Source of the DNA: Agromyces terreus
GTDB taxonomy: Bacteria > Actinomycetota > Actinomycetes > Actinomycetales > Microbacteriaceae
Length of the DNA stretch: 64,000 bases
NCBI RefSeq assembly: GCF_009749465.1
Contig: NZ_WBIS01000003.1
Location: forward strand, 124,001 to 188,000
Reading direction: 5' to 3'
The position numbers and the translations under genes are program-made. The first letter of the stretch is position 1; every line of letters starts with the position of its first letter. The notes beneath the pieces were generated by a model, which was not told the origin of the DNA, did not search any database, and saw only the letters and a list, made by a program, of their open reading frames with translations. Below, in pieces: positions 7,635-15,986 of this stretch.

Positions 7635-8533
7635 GCGCCGAGCCGTGGGCGCCGTGCAGCGATCGTGCCCGGGAGCGGGGTGATCCGCTCGCGGGCACGG
7701 CGCCGCCGGGCATCCGCTGGCTGCTGGTTGAGGCCGCGACGGGGTGGGGGCCGAACGCGCTCCTCGACCCGCCCTTCGACCCGGCGCTCGGCCGGCAGCT
7801 CGTGCGCCGTGCCGAGGCGAACGGGTTCCGGATCCTCGCGATCCGCCGCCCCGGCCGCCGAACGGCCCCGACGTCGCAGCGCTGGGCGATCGTGGACTCC
7901 CGCCCCGGCCTCGAGTCGATCGTGTGGGGCGAAGCGGCGGATGCCTCGGAGCTGACCCGGCTCCCGCTCGACGGCTCGACGGGCACGCGTTCGACGCGGC
8001 CCGTGTTCGCGGTCTGCGCGCACGGCCGCCACGACCGGTGCTGCGCGGTGCGCGGACGACGGGTGGCCGTCTCGCTCGCGGCCGTCAGGCCGGAGGAGAC
8101 GTGGGAGTGCTCGCACGTCGGCGGCGACCGGTTCGCCGGCACGATGGTCGTGTTCCCGCACGGGCTGTACTACGGCTACGCCGACGACGGCGATGCGAGC
8201 CGCATCGTCGACGCGTTCGACGCGGGCCGGGTGCTGCACGACCGGCTCCGCGGCCGGAGCACGTTCAGCCGTGCCGTGCAGACGGCGCAGCACCACGCGC
8301 GGGAGGCGTTCGGCGACGACCGCATCGAGGCGTATCCGCCGCTCGACGAGCAGCCGACCGACGGCGGCGTGCGGGTGCGGCTCGCCGACGCCGACGGCGT
8401 GCCGATCGCGGTCGAACTCGCCGAAGCCGTGTCGCCGCCGCTACTCTCGACATGCGCCGCGACGCGGCTCGTGCAGGTGGGCCGGTACGAGCTTCGCGAA
8501 GCCCCGCGGCGTCGACCGGAGGAGATCGCATGA
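7631..8533 (+). CDS. Sucrase/ferredoxin-like family protein
   Basis: A 300-residue thioredoxin-fold [2Fe-2S]-type protein of the sucrase/ferredoxin-like (Apd1-like) family. The signature is VCAHGRHDRCCAVRGR, then WECSHVGGDRFAGTMVVFPHGLYYG, which supplies Cys and His cluster ligands. The family name is historical; no sucrase activity is implied. It probably passes electrons or senses redox state. The GTG start overlaps the oxygenase stop by four bases and its stop overlaps the FAD-protein start by four bases. In this operon it may supply electrons to the oxygenase or accept them from the flavoprotein. Confidence 0.82.
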   Translation: MSAEPWAPCSDRARERGDPLAGTAPPGIRWLLVEAATGWGPNALLDPPFDPALGRQLVRRAEANGFRILAIRRPGRRTAPTSQRWAIVDSRPGLESIVWGEAADASELTRLPLDGSTGTRSTRPVFAVCAHGRHDRCCAVRGRRVAVSLAAVRPEETWECSHVGGDRFAGTMVVFPHGLYYGYADDGDASRIVDAFDAGRVLHDRLRGRSTFSRAVQTAQHHAREAFGDDRIEAYPPLDEQPTDGGVRVRLADADGVPIAVELAEAVSPPLLSTCAATRLVQVGRYELREAPRRRPEEIA

Positions 8534-9900
8534 CCGACAACGGCGGAGTGTCGTTCTGGTTGCAGCAGGTCGGCCTGCCGTCCCCTCGCCCCGCGTTGCC
8601 GGGCGACCTGTACGCCGACGTCGCGATCGTCGGGGCCGGCTACACGGGGCTCTGGGCGGCGTACTACCTCAAGCGCGACCGACCCGACCTGCGGGTCGCG
8701 GTGATCGAGCGCCGTTTCGCCGGGTTCGGCGCGTCGGGCCGCAACGGCGGCTGGCTGACGAACTCGGTCACCGGCGGGCGCGAGCAGTACGTGAAGCGGC
8801 ACGGGCGCGACGCCGCGATCGCCCAGCAGGTCGCGCTCAACGACACGGTCGACGAGGTCATCCGGGTGGCCGAGGCCGAGGGCATCGAGGCCGACATCCG
8901 CAAGGGCGGCGAGCTCACGGTCGCGAACACGCCCGCCCAGCTGGGCCGCCTGAAGGCGTTCGCCGCCGCCGAGCAGTCGTGGCCGGCGACCGACCTCGAG
9001 CTGCTCGACGCGGCGCAGACCTCGGCCAGGGTGAACGTGGCGGGTGCGCTCGGCGGCGTCTGGCATCCGCACTGCGCGCGCGTGCACCCGGCGAAGCTCG
9101 CGCTCGGACTCGCCGAGGCGGTCGAGCGGCTCGGGGTCGTCATCTACGAGAACACGACCGTCACCGAGATCCGCGAGGGCGAGGCGCGCACCGATCACGG
9201 CACCGTCCGCGCCGCGCACATCCTGCGGGCGACCGAGGGGTTCACCGCCGATCTGCACGGCGAGCATCGCACGTGGCTGCCGATGAACTCGTCGCTCATC
9301 GTGACCGAGCCGCTCGCGGCATCCGTCTGGCAGGAGCTCGGCTGGAACGGGCGCGACACGCTCGGCGACATGGCGCACGTCTACATGTACGCCCAGCGCA
9401 CGGCCGACGACCGCATCGCGTTCGGCGGACGCGGCGTGCCCTACCGGTACGGTTCGCGCGTCGATCAGGACGGCCGAACCCAGGAGCGCACGATCGAGAG
9501 CCTCACCGCCCTGCTCGGCCGGTTCTTCCCGGCCGCGTCGGATGCCGCGATCGAGCACGCCTGGTCGGGGGTGCTCGGCGTCCCGCGCGACTGGGCGGCC
9601 ACCGTCGGGCACGACCGTTCGACGGGCCTCGGCTGGGCGGGCGGCTACGTCGGCACGGGCGTCACCGCGACGAACCTCGCGGGGCGCACGCTGCGCGACC
9701 TGGTGCTCGGGCACGACACCGAACTGACCCGGCTGCCGTGGGTGGGCCGCCGCGCCCGCCGATGGGAGGTCGAGCCGTTGCGCTGGCTCGCCGTGCAGGC
9801 GATCTACGGCGCGTACCACGCGGCCGACCGGGCGGAGGCGCGCGGGCGCGCGACCACGTCGCCCATCGCGCACGTCGCCGACCTCGTCGCCGGACGGTAG
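8530..9900 (+). CDS. FAD-dependent oxidoreductase of the DAO (DadA-like) family
   Basis: A 456-residue flavoprotein. The dinucleotide-binding GAGYTG lies at residues 35-40, followed by ERRFAGFGASGRNGG, a typical FAD motif of amine and D-amino-acid oxidases/dehydrogenases. A C-terminal GGYVGTGVTATNLAGR closes the FAD site. The family oxidises amino-acid or amine C-N bonds. The start overlaps the preceding ferredoxin-like gene by four bases. The P-type ATPase begins 12 bases downstream of its stop. A role acting on a peptide or small amine made by the operon is possible but unproven. Confidence 0.85.
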   Translation: MTDNGGVSFWLQQVGLPSPRPALPGDLYADVAIVGAGYTGLWAAYYLKRDRPDLRVAVIERRFAGFGASGRNGGWLTNSVTGGREQYVKRHGRDAAIAQQVALNDTVDEVIRVAEAEGIEADIRKGGELTVANTPAQLGRLKAFAAAEQSWPATDLELLDAAQTSARVNVAGALGGVWHPHCARVHPAKLALGLAEAVERLGVVIYENTTVTEIREGEARTDHGTVRAAHILRATEGFTADLHGEHRTWLPMNSSLIVTEPLAASVWQELGWNGRDTLGDMAHVYMYAQRTADDRIAFGGRGVPYRYGSRVDQDGRTQERTIESLTALLGRFFPAASDAAIEHAWSGVLGVPRDWAATVGHDRSTGLGWAGGYVGTGVTATNLAGRTLRDLVLGHDTELTRLPWVGRRARRWEVEPLRWLAVQAIYGAYHAADRAEARGRATTSPIAHVADLVAGR

Positions 9901-9911
9901 GGCGGGCGGCC

Positions 9912-12329
9912 ATGGGCGCGACGGAGGTCGAGACCTCGACCGGTCTCACGGCGGCCGAGGTCGCCGAGCGCGTCGCCGACGGCCGGTCGAACGCGTTCAC
10001 GCAGCAGTCGAGCCGCAGCGTGTCGAGCATCGTCCGCGCGAACGTGCTCACCCTGTTCAACGGCATCATCGCCGCGTGCTTCCTCGTGCTGCTGCTGCTC
10101 GGCCGCTGGCAGGACGCCCTGTTCGGCATCAGCGCGATCGCGAACACGATCATCGGGTCCGTGCAGGAGTTCCGCGCCAAGGCGGCGCTCGACAAGCTCG
10201 CGCTGCTGCACGCGCCACACGCGAGGGTGCGGCGCGACGGGTCCGTGCGCGAGGTGGCCGTCGCCGAGGTCGTGCTCGACGACCGGCTCGTGCTGCGCGC
10301 GGGCGATCAGGTTCCGGCCGACGCCCGCGTCGTGGCGTCCGCCCACCTCCAGCTCGACGAGTCGATGCTCACGGGCGAGTCCGACGCGGTCGACAAGGCG
10401 CCGGGCGACGAGGTGCTCTCTGGCTCGATCGTCATGGCCGGCGAGGGCGAGGCGGTCGTCGTGCGCGCGGGCGCCGACTCGTTCGCGAACAGGCTCGCCG
10501 CCGAGGCGAAGAAGTTCTCGCTCGTCGCGAGCGAACTGCGCTCCTCGATCGACCGGGTGCTGAAGGTCGTCAGCTGGATCGTCGGGCCCGTCGCGCTGCT
10601 CGTCTTCAACGCGCAGATGTTCGTGTTCGGCGGCTGGGAGCAGGCGATCTCCTCGGGCGACTGGCGACAGGCCGCGGTGAACACGATCGCGGCGCTCGTC
10701 GCGATGATCCCGCTCGGCCTCGTGCTCATGACGAGCATCGCGTTCGCGGTCGGCGCGGTGAAGCTCGCGCGGCAGCAGGTGCTCGTGCAGGAGCTCGCAG
10801 CGGTCGAGGGCCTCGCCAGGGTCGACCTCATCTGCCTCGACAAGACGGGCACGCTCACCGAGGGCAGCATCGTCTTCGACGCCGAGCACCCGCTCGCAGC
10901 GGATGCCGCAGCACCCGGTTGGCGGTCGGTGCTCGCCTGGTACGGCAGCGAGCCCGACGCGAACGCGACCGCCCGCTGCCTCGCCGAACCGTACCCCGAG
11001 GCGCCGGAGGCCGCCCCCGTCGCCCGCATCCCGTTCTCGTCGGCGCGCAAGTGGAGCGCGGTCGAGTTCGCCGGGTCGGATGCCGCGGGGTCGGATGCCG
11101 CGGGCAGCTGGGTGCTCGGCGGGCCCGAGATGGTCTTCCCCGACGACCGGCTGGCGGGCGCATCACGCGAGCTCGCGGCATCCGGGCTCCGCACGCTCGT
11201 GCTCGCGCACGGCAGCGAACCGCTCGACGAGGCCGCAGAGGCACTGCCCGCCGACCTGGAGCCGGTCGCGCTCGTGACGTTCCGCGAGCGCATCAGGCCG
11301 GATGCCGCGGAGACGCTCGCGTACTTCGCCGATCAGGGCGTCGCGGTGCGCATCATCTCGGGCGACAACCCCGACACCGTCGCCGCGATCGCGCGCAGCG
11401 TCGGCCTCGACGCGCCCACCGGCTTCGACGCGCGGCAGCTGCCCGAGGACCCGGTCGCGCTCGCCGAGGTGCTCGAACGGCACCTCGTGTTCGGCCGGGT
11501 CACGCCGCAGCAGAAGAAGGCGATCGTGGTCGCGCTGAAGCAGGCCGGGCGCACGGTCGCGATGACCGGCGACGGCGTGAACGACGCGCTCGCGATCAAG
11601 GAGGCCGACATCGGCATCGCGATGGAATCCGGTGCGGCGGCCACGAAGGCGGTCGCGCGCATCGTGCTCCTCGACGGACGCTTCTCGCATCTGCCGCACG
11701 TGGTCGCCGAGGGGCGGCAGGTCATCGCGAACATCGAGCGGGTCTCGATGCTGTTCCTCACGAAGACGGTCTACGCGACCGGCCTCGCGGTGCTCTTCGG
11801 CGCGTTCATCCTGGAGTTCCCGTTCCTGCCGCGGCAGCTCTCGGTGATCGACGGGCTCACGATCGGCCTGCCCGCGTTCTTCCTCGCGCTCATGCCGAAC
11901 GCGAGGCGCTACGTGCCCGGGTTCCTGCGGCGTTCGCTGAGCTTCGCCATCCCGGCGGGCGTCGTCGTCGCCCTCGCGCTGTTCGTCTACAGCTGGGCGG
12001 CCACCCGGGCCGGCATCGGCGAGCAGGAGCTCCGCACCGGATCGACGCTGCTGCTCACGATCATCGGCCTCTGGGTGCTGACCGTGCTCTCGCGCCCGAT
12101 CGACGGGTGGAAGATCCTCATCATCGGCTCGATGATGGTCGGCCTGATCCTCGTCTACTCGGTGCCGCTCGTGACCGAGTTCCTGATGTTCGTGGACCCG
12201 TCGGTCGAGACGGCCGCCCTCGTGCTCCTCGTGTCGGTCGTGAGCATCGCGGCGATCGAGGTCATCCGGTTCGCGCACCTGCGGTACGTGCGAAGAACCG
12301 CGCGGTTCGACCCGTCCACAACACCGTGA
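9912..12329 (+). CDS. CtpE-like P-type cation-transporting ATPase
   Basis: An 805-residue P-type ATPase resembling mycobacterial CtpE, which is linked to calcium uptake. The order is N-terminal GLTAAEVAERVADGRSN, first membrane pair, actuator domain with LTGES (about 151-155), second membrane pair, phosphorylation site DKTGTLT (about 311-317), hinge GDGVNDA (about 553), and six C-terminal membrane helices. The fourth-helix motif, usually PEGL in CtpE, reads IPLGLVL here, so the conserved glutamate is replaced by leucine. Cation specificity therefore cannot be assumed. It lies 11 bases after the flavoprotein stop and is probably cotranscribed. Its 3' end overlaps the convergent membrane-protein gene by 68 bases. 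Confidence 0.87.
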   Translation: MGATEVETSTGLTAAEVAERVADGRSNAFTQQSSRSVSSIVRANVLTLFNGIIAACFLVLLLLGRWQDALFGISAIANTIIGSVQEFRAKAALDKLALLHAPHARVRRDGSVREVAVAEVVLDDRLVLRAGDQVPADARVVASAHLQLDESMLTGESDAVDKAPGDEVLSGSIVMAGEGEAVVVRAGADSFANRLAAEAKKFSLVASELRSSIDRVLKVVSWIVGPVALLVFNAQMFVFGGWEQAISSGDWRQAAVNTIAALVAMIPLGLVLMTSIAFAVGAVKLARQQVLVQELAAVEGLARVDLICLDKTGTLTEGSIVFDAEHPLAADAAAPGWRSVLAWYGSEPDANATARCLAEPYPEAPEAAPVARIPFSSARKWSAVEFAGSDAAGSDAAGSWVLGGPEMVFPDDRLAGASRELAASGLRTLVLAHGSEPLDEAAEALPADLEPVALVTFRERIRPDAAETLAYFADQGVAVRIISGDNPDTVAAIARSVGLDAPTGFDARQLPEDPVALAEVLERHLVFGRVTPQQKKAIVVALKQAGRTVAMTGDGVNDALAIKEADIGIAMESGAAATKAVARIVLLDGRFSHLPHVVAEGRQVIANIERVSMLFLTKTVYATGLAVLFGAFILEFPFLPRQLSVIDGLTIGLPAFFLALMPNARRYVPGFLRRSLSFAIPAGVVVALALFVYSWAATRAGIGEQELRTGSTLLLTIIGLWVLTVLSRPIDGWKILIIGSMMVGLILVYSVPLVTEFLMFVDPSVETAALVLLVSVVSIAAIEVIRFAHLRYVRRTARFDPSTTP

Positions 12330-12669
12330 CGGCGGATGCCGCGAGCACGAGCTGCGCGATGACGAACCACTGCTCGGGCGAGGCGACGAGGCTCACGACG
12401 TCGAGCGCGATGGCGATGCCGAGCAGCACGGTCACGAGCACGCGCGCGTCGCGCCTGGCCCTGGTGAGGCCCGCGGCGATCGAGATCATGAAGAGCCCGA
12501 GCAGCACGCCGGAGGAGCCGACGACGGTGACGACGAATCGCTCGCCCTCGGCCGTGTCGGGCGCGTAGCGGGCGAAGATGAGCGCGATGCCCGCGAGGAT
12601 CATGACGACGCCGTTGAGGTAGCCGAGCACGACCGCGGCGATGAGCTCGGGCGGCGGTCGTTTCGGCAT
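12262..12669 (-). CDS. Small membrane protein of unknown function
   Basis: A 135-residue protein with four predicted membrane helices (for example LIAAVVLGYLNGVVMILAGI and VLLGLFMISIAAGL). I recognise no family with confidence. The start at 12669 follows TAGGGT by six bases on the minus strand, the leaderless layout. The last 68 bases overlap the convergent ATPase gene in the opposite orientation, so the two transcripts are antisense at their ends. Confidence 0.75.
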   Translation of the reverse strand: MPKRPPPELIAAVVLGYLNGVVMILAGIALIFARYAPDTAEGERFVVTVVGSSGVLLGLFMISIAAGLTRARRDARVLVTVLLGIAIALDVVSLVASPEQWFVIAQLVLAASAVTVLWTGRTARFFARTAGARTG

Positions 12670-12675
12670 ACCCGG

Positions 12676-12681
12676 ACCCTA
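12676..12681 (-). promoter_or_regulatory. -10 box of a leaderless-type start (minus strand)
   Basis: On the minus strand TAGGGT ends six bases before the ATG at 12669, with no ribosome-binding site. Confidence 0.5.
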
Positions 12682-12723
12682 GCCGACCGGCGCCGCCCCC
12701 GCACGGGTGCGTTCGCCGTGCCG

Positions 12724-12768
12724 CTTGCGCCGTGCCGCCTTGCACAGGCGGCGCCGCGGGCGCAAGGG
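12724..12768. other. Hairpin-forming segment between divergent starts
   Basis: CTTGCGCC and GGCGCAAG are inverted repeats that enclose a second small stem (GCCGCC/GGCGGC). The segment lies between the divergent starts at 12669 and 12806. A regulatory role is possible but nothing in the sequence shows one. Confidence 0.3.
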
Positions 12769-12793
12769 CTGGCCGCCCGCGGCGGGGTCGGCA

Positions 12794-12799
12794 TATCGT
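12794..12799 (+). promoter_or_regulatory. -10 box of a leaderless-type start
   Basis: TATCGT ends six bases before the ATG at 12806, with no ribosome-binding site. Confidence 0.5.
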
Positions 12800-12805
12800 C
12801 TGAGC

Positions 12806-13279
12806 ATGACGATCGACAACGGACCTCAGCCGAACGTGTTCGACCTCGAGACGGCGACGAAGCAGAACGACGACTACCGCACGGTCGCGTGGAGCGGCAA
12901 GTACCTCCAGGTGACGCTCATGTCGATTCCCGTCGGCGCGTCGATCGGTCTCGAGGCGCACCCCGAGACCGACCAGTTCCTGCGCCTGGACGCGGGTCGC
13001 GGCCTCGTGAAGATGGGTCCGTCGGAGCACGACCTGCCCATTCAGGAGGAGGTCTCCGACGGGTGGAGCGTGCAGGTGCCCGCCGGCACCTGGCACGACG
13101 TCGAGAACATCGGCGACGAGCCCATGCGCCTCTACGTCGTGTACGCGCCCGTGCACCACGCGGCCGGCATCGTGCAGCCGACGAAGGGCGACGCCGACCG
13201 CGACGAGGAGTCGGGCGTCGACGAGCCGCCCGCCTGGGCCGTGGAGCCCGAAGAGGGCCGGCCCGACGAGCACGCCTGA
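12806..13279 (+). CDS. Cupin-domain protein
   Basis: A 157-residue single-domain cupin. The first cupin motif is around IPVGASIGLEAHPETDQFLRLDAGRG and the second around QVPAGTWHDVENIGDEPMRLYVVYAP, giving candidate metal ligands His, Glu/Asp and His. The family includes small metal-binding isomerases and storage folds; the reaction is not predictable. The acidic tail (about 130-157) is likely disordered. The start is leaderless-type, six bases after TATCGT. A GGTCGAG/CTCGACC hairpin follows the stop. Confidence 0.85.
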   Translation: MTIDNGPQPNVFDLETATKQNDDYRTVAWSGKYLQVTLMSIPVGASIGLEAHPETDQFLRLDAGRGLVKMGPSEHDLPIQEEVSDGWSVQVPAGTWHDVENIGDEPMRLYVVYAPVHHAAGIVQPTKGDADRDEESGVDEPPAWAVEPEEGRPDEHA

Positions 13280-13284
13280 GGCTC

Positions 13285-13300
13285 GGTCGAGGGCTCGACC
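13285..13300. terminator. Short inverted repeat between convergent genes
   Basis: GGTCGAG-GG-CTCGACC forms a compact hairpin between the cupin stop and the stop of the convergent membrane-protein gene. The arms match the outer ends of the REP-like elements near 52 and 53 kb, so it may be a minimal relic of that repeat family acting as a terminator. Confidence 0.45.
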
Positions 13301-13309
13301 CCGGGGCCA

Positions 13310-13813
13310 TCACCCCAACGTCGTGCGCACGATGTCGACGTTGCCGAAGACGAAGCCGTCGAGGAAGAACGGTTCGGTGCCGTCCCACTGGTCGAGCGGG
13401 ATCGACAGGAACGACACGAGCGTGACGACCGACCAGGCTGCGACGACGGCGACGATGACGATCGCCGTGCGGTCGAGCACCCGGATCGCCGACGCCTGAT
13501 CGCCCGCCCGGAGCACCCGGCTGATCGCCACGAGCACCGCGACGGCGATGAACACGAACACCAGCCCCGACGGCTTCAAGGTCAGCTGCACGCACTGCGG
13601 CACGACCTCGGTCGGATCGCCGTTCGCGTCGAGGTAGCCGCCGTCGCCGGTCGCCCCGCCGGGGCATCCGCCCTTCGAGGCCGTCACGAGCGTGCCGTAG
13701 ACGAGCGCGGTGACGCCCGCCCAGATCAGCAGGCGACGGATGCGTCGGATCACGGCCGCGCCGGGGATGGTCGCGAGTTCCGCGCCCGGTGCGCGGTCGA
13801 GGGTCTCGGGCAT
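13310..13813 (-). CDS. Membrane protein of unknown function
   Basis: A 167-residue protein with three predicted membrane helices (LLIWAGVTALVYGTLV, SGLVFVFIAVAVLVAI and AIVIVAVVAAWSVVTLV). An extracellular loop between helices 1 and 2 has two cysteines (GGCPGG and PQCVQ), which could form a disulfide. I recognise no named family. The start at 13813 is preceded by GGAGG at five bases; an upstream in-frame extension lacks a better site. Confidence 0.72.
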   Translation of the reverse strand: MPETLDRAPGAELATIPGAAVIRRIRRLLIWAGVTALVYGTLVTASKGGCPGGATGDGGYLDANGDPTEVVPQCVQLTLKPSGLVFVFIAVAVLVAISRVLRAGDQASAIRVLDRTAIVIVAVVAAWSVVTLVSFLSIPLDQWDGTEPFFLDGFVFGNVDIVRTTLG

Positions 13814-13913
13814 GACGCCTCCGAACGTAGGGATGGCGACATGCTGCCAGCGTCGGATGCCGCAGCACAAGGGCGGCGCGGCGGTCACCGCCGGGCGGGC
13901 ACCGCCCTCGGGC

Positions 13914-14237
13914 CTACGGGCGCGACGACGGGCGCCCGCCGTCGCGCATGCTCCCGCGGAGGAACGGCAGCGCCGGCGCGCGGTAGGCGAGCGCCGGGGC
14001 GTGCTGCGGCTCGAGCGCGAACTCGGCCTGCCCGAAGCGCCAGACGCGGTTGAACAGGTACACCCCGATGAGCGCCGTCTCGCCCGCGGGCACCTGCCAC
14101 GTGCCGACGCCCCACTGCGCGGGCTGGCCGCGCCCGCCGATGACGAGCGTCGGCCGGACGCCCCAGTAGAGCGCGAACCACGGCCGGTGCAGGGTCAGCT
14201 CGATGCGGCGGGTCGCGTGCGGGTCATGGGCGGTCAC
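13914..14237 (-). CDS. Conserved hypothetical protein
   Basis: A 107-residue protein of all-beta character (IELTLHRPWFALYWGVRPTL, WQVPAGETALIGVYLFNRV). No signal peptide, membrane helix or catalytic motif is visible. The GTG at 14237 is chosen because TAGCCT lies six bases upstream on this strand; the nearby ATG at 14227 is out of frame. Function is unknown. Confidence 0.65.
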   Translation of the reverse strand: MTAHDPHATRRIELTLHRPWFALYWGVRPTLVIGGRGQPAQWGVGTWQVPAGETALIGVYLFNRVWRFGQAEFALEPQHAPALAYRAPALPFLRGSMRDGGRPSSRP

Positions 14238-14243
14238 CGGCCA

Positions 14244-14249
14244 AGGCTA
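14244..14249 (-). promoter_or_regulatory. -10 box of a leaderless-type start (minus strand)
   Basis: On the minus strand TAGCCT ends six bases before the GTG at 14237. Confidence 0.45.
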
Positions 14250-14327
14250 ACCGCCCCGGGGTGAGGCGGCGGAACGGGATGCTCGATGCCGCGATGAGCA
14301 TCATCACGCCCGCGTCCGGGCAGCCGA

Positions 14328-15119
14328 TCAGGACCTGAGCGGATGCCGCGTCGCGGGCTCGTACGGCCGCCCGCCGGTCGCGAACCAGTCGTCGTAGCGC
14401 GTGGGGGCGATCGTCGCGTCGGGGCCGGGCAGGAGCTCGTGCTCGTCGAGATCGGTGCCGAAGTACCGGGCGAGCGGATCGACCACGACGTCGCGCAGGT
14501 CGTGCCGGAGGCGCAGCTGCCGGCGGACGAGCTCCTCGAGGCGGAAGCGTTCGGGGCCGGCGAACTCGACCACGCGGCCGAGCGGCGGACCGGCTGCGGT
14601 GACCGCCACGGCGGCGGCGACGTCGTCGGCGGCCATGGGCTGGAAGAGCGCGCGCGAGAGCCGGACGACCTCGCGATTCGTGCCGGCGTCGGCGATGTTC
14701 GCGATGAACTCGAAGAACTGGGTCGCGTGCACGATCGAGTACGGACGACGCGACTCGCGGATGAGCCGTTCCTGGGCCGCCTTCGCCGCGAAGTACCCGC
14801 CCTCGCTGCGGGCGAGACGGTCGGTGCCGACGACCGAGAGCGCGACGTGATGCGCGACGCCTGCCGCGGCGCCGTACGTGAGCAGGTTCAGCGTCGACCC
14901 GTAGAAGAACTCGCTCGCCGCGGCCTCGTCGAGGGAGTCGCTGTTCGACACGTCGACGAGGGCGTGCGCACCGGCGAGGGCCTGCTCGAGGCCCTCGCCG
15001 GTGTACGAGTTCACGCCGGTCGCCCGTGAGGCGACGACCACGTCGTGTCCGTCGGATTCGAGCCGAGCCACGACCCGGGTGCCGATGAGGCCGGTGCCGC
15101 CGATGACCGCGATGCGCAT
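14328..15119 (-). CDS. NAD(P)-binding NmrA/SDR-like oxidoreductase, paralogue 1
   Basis: A 263-residue atypical short-chain dehydrogenase. The N-terminal Rossmann motif is IGGTGLIGTRVVARLESDGH. The catalytic YxxxK-like position reads GYFAAKAAQERLI, and ATQFFEFI and PMAADDVAAAV are conserved with its neighbour. NmrA-like proteins bind NAD(P) and may act as oxidoreductases, epimerases or redox sensors. It starts six bases after its paralogue at 15126-15887, which it resembles throughout, so the pair arose by tandem duplication. It is probably read from the ECF41-type promoter upstream of the paralogue. Confidence 0.85.
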   Translation of the reverse strand: MRIAVIGGTGLIGTRVVARLESDGHDVVVASRATGVNSYTGEGLEQALAGAHALVDVSNSDSLDEAAASEFFYGSTLNLLTYGAAAGVAHHVALSVVGTDRLARSEGGYFAAKAAQERLIRESRRPYSIVHATQFFEFIANIADAGTNREVVRLSRALFQPMAADDVAAAVAVTAAGPPLGRVVEFAGPERFRLEELVRRQLRLRHDLRDVVVDPLARYFGTDLDEHELLPGPDATIAPTRYDDWFATGGRPYEPATRHPLRS

Positions 15120-15125
15120 GGCGGG

Positions 15126-15887
15126 TTACCTCACCGGGGCGGGCCGGGCTGCCAGCCAGTCCGCGAAGGTCGTGGTCGACAGCTGCGCGTCGGGGCTCTC
15201 GGGCACGAGCTCGGTTCCGGTGAGCTTCGTGCCGAAGTACGGCGCCTCGGGGTCGCCGATCACGGTGCGGGCGTCACCCTGCGCGGCGAGGGCGATGCGC
15301 ACCAGCTCGTCCTGGCCGATGCGCTCCGGGCCGCCGATCTCGACGATGCCGTTGATCGGCTCGTGGGCGGCGACGCGGGCGACGGCGGCCGAGACATCCG
15401 CCGCGGCCATGGGCTGCATGAGCCCGGTGCTGAGCGTCGCGGTGCCGTCGACGGTCGCCTCGTCGGCGATGCGCCCGACGAACTCGAAGAACTGCGTCGC
15501 TCGCACGATCGAGAAGGGCAGGCCCGATTCCGAGATGAGCCGCTCCTGCGCGACCTTCGCCCGCAGGTAGCCGCTGTTCGGCAGCAGTTCGGCGCCGACG
15601 ATCGAGAGGGCGACGTGGTGGGTCACGCCCGCGGCGCGCTCCGCGTCGAGCAGGTTGGCGGTCGACGCGGTGAAGAACGACATCACGTCCTCGTCGGCGA
15701 ACGACGGCGAGTTCGACACGTCGACGACCACGTCGGCACCCGCGAGCGCCTCGGCCAGCCCCTCGCCGGTGACGGTGTTCACACCCGAGTTCGGGGAGGC
15801 GGCGAGCGCCTCGTGGCCGTGCGCGGCGAGGAGCTCGACCACCTTGGATCCGATGAGGCCCGTGCCTCCGATGACGACGATCTTCAT
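15126..15887 (-). CDS. NAD(P)-binding NmrA/SDR-like oxidoreductase, paralogue 2
   Basis: A 253-residue NmrA-like protein with IGGTGLIGSKVVELLAAHGH at the N terminus and SGYLRAKVAQERLI at the YxxxK position. It is the first gene of a two-gene operon with its paralogue. An ECF41-type promoter (15942-15969, minus strand) lies about 54 bases upstream. ECF41 sigma factors are known to control carboxymuconolactone decarboxylase, oxidoreductase or epimerase (COE) genes, which fits this product. The substrate is unknown. Confidence 0.87.
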   Translation of the reverse strand: MKIVVIGGTGLIGSKVVELLAAHGHEALAASPNSGVNTVTGEGLAEALAGADVVVDVSNSPSFADEDVMSFFTASTANLLDAERAAGVTHHVALSIVGAELLPNSGYLRAKVAQERLISESGLPFSIVRATQFFEFVGRIADEATVDGTATLSTGLMQPMAAADVSAAVARVAAHEPINGIVEIGGPERIGQDELVRIALAAQGDARTVIGDPEAPYFGTKLTGTELVPESPDAQLSTTTFADWLAARPAPVR

Positions 15888-15941
15888 GACTGTTCTGCCT
15901 TCCGTCGGGGCGGCGGTGTCTCCGCTGCCGTCATGAAGCTC

Positions 15942-15969
15942 AGACCGGGCGGCCGTCGCGGATGTGACG
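15942..15969 (-). promoter_or_regulatory. ECF41-type promoter of the NmrA-like operon
   Basis: On the minus strand CGTCACA (15969-15963) and CGGTCT (15947-15942) are separated by 15 bases. The same two boxes with the same spacing precede the ECF41 gene and the alpha/beta hydrolase gene. The -35 box matches the TGTCACA-like ECF41 consensus. Confidence 0.75.
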
Positions 15970-15986
15970 GATGCCGCGCAGATCGC

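Noticed and set aside
8193-12568. Long alternative plus-strand frames through the flavoprotein and ATPase region
   Set aside because: They are Arg-rich out-of-frame readings of well-recognised genes and have no domain similarity.
12724-12768. The hairpin segment considered as a riboswitch
   Set aside because: It lies between divergent leaderless-type starts, outside either predicted mRNA, and matches no class I know.
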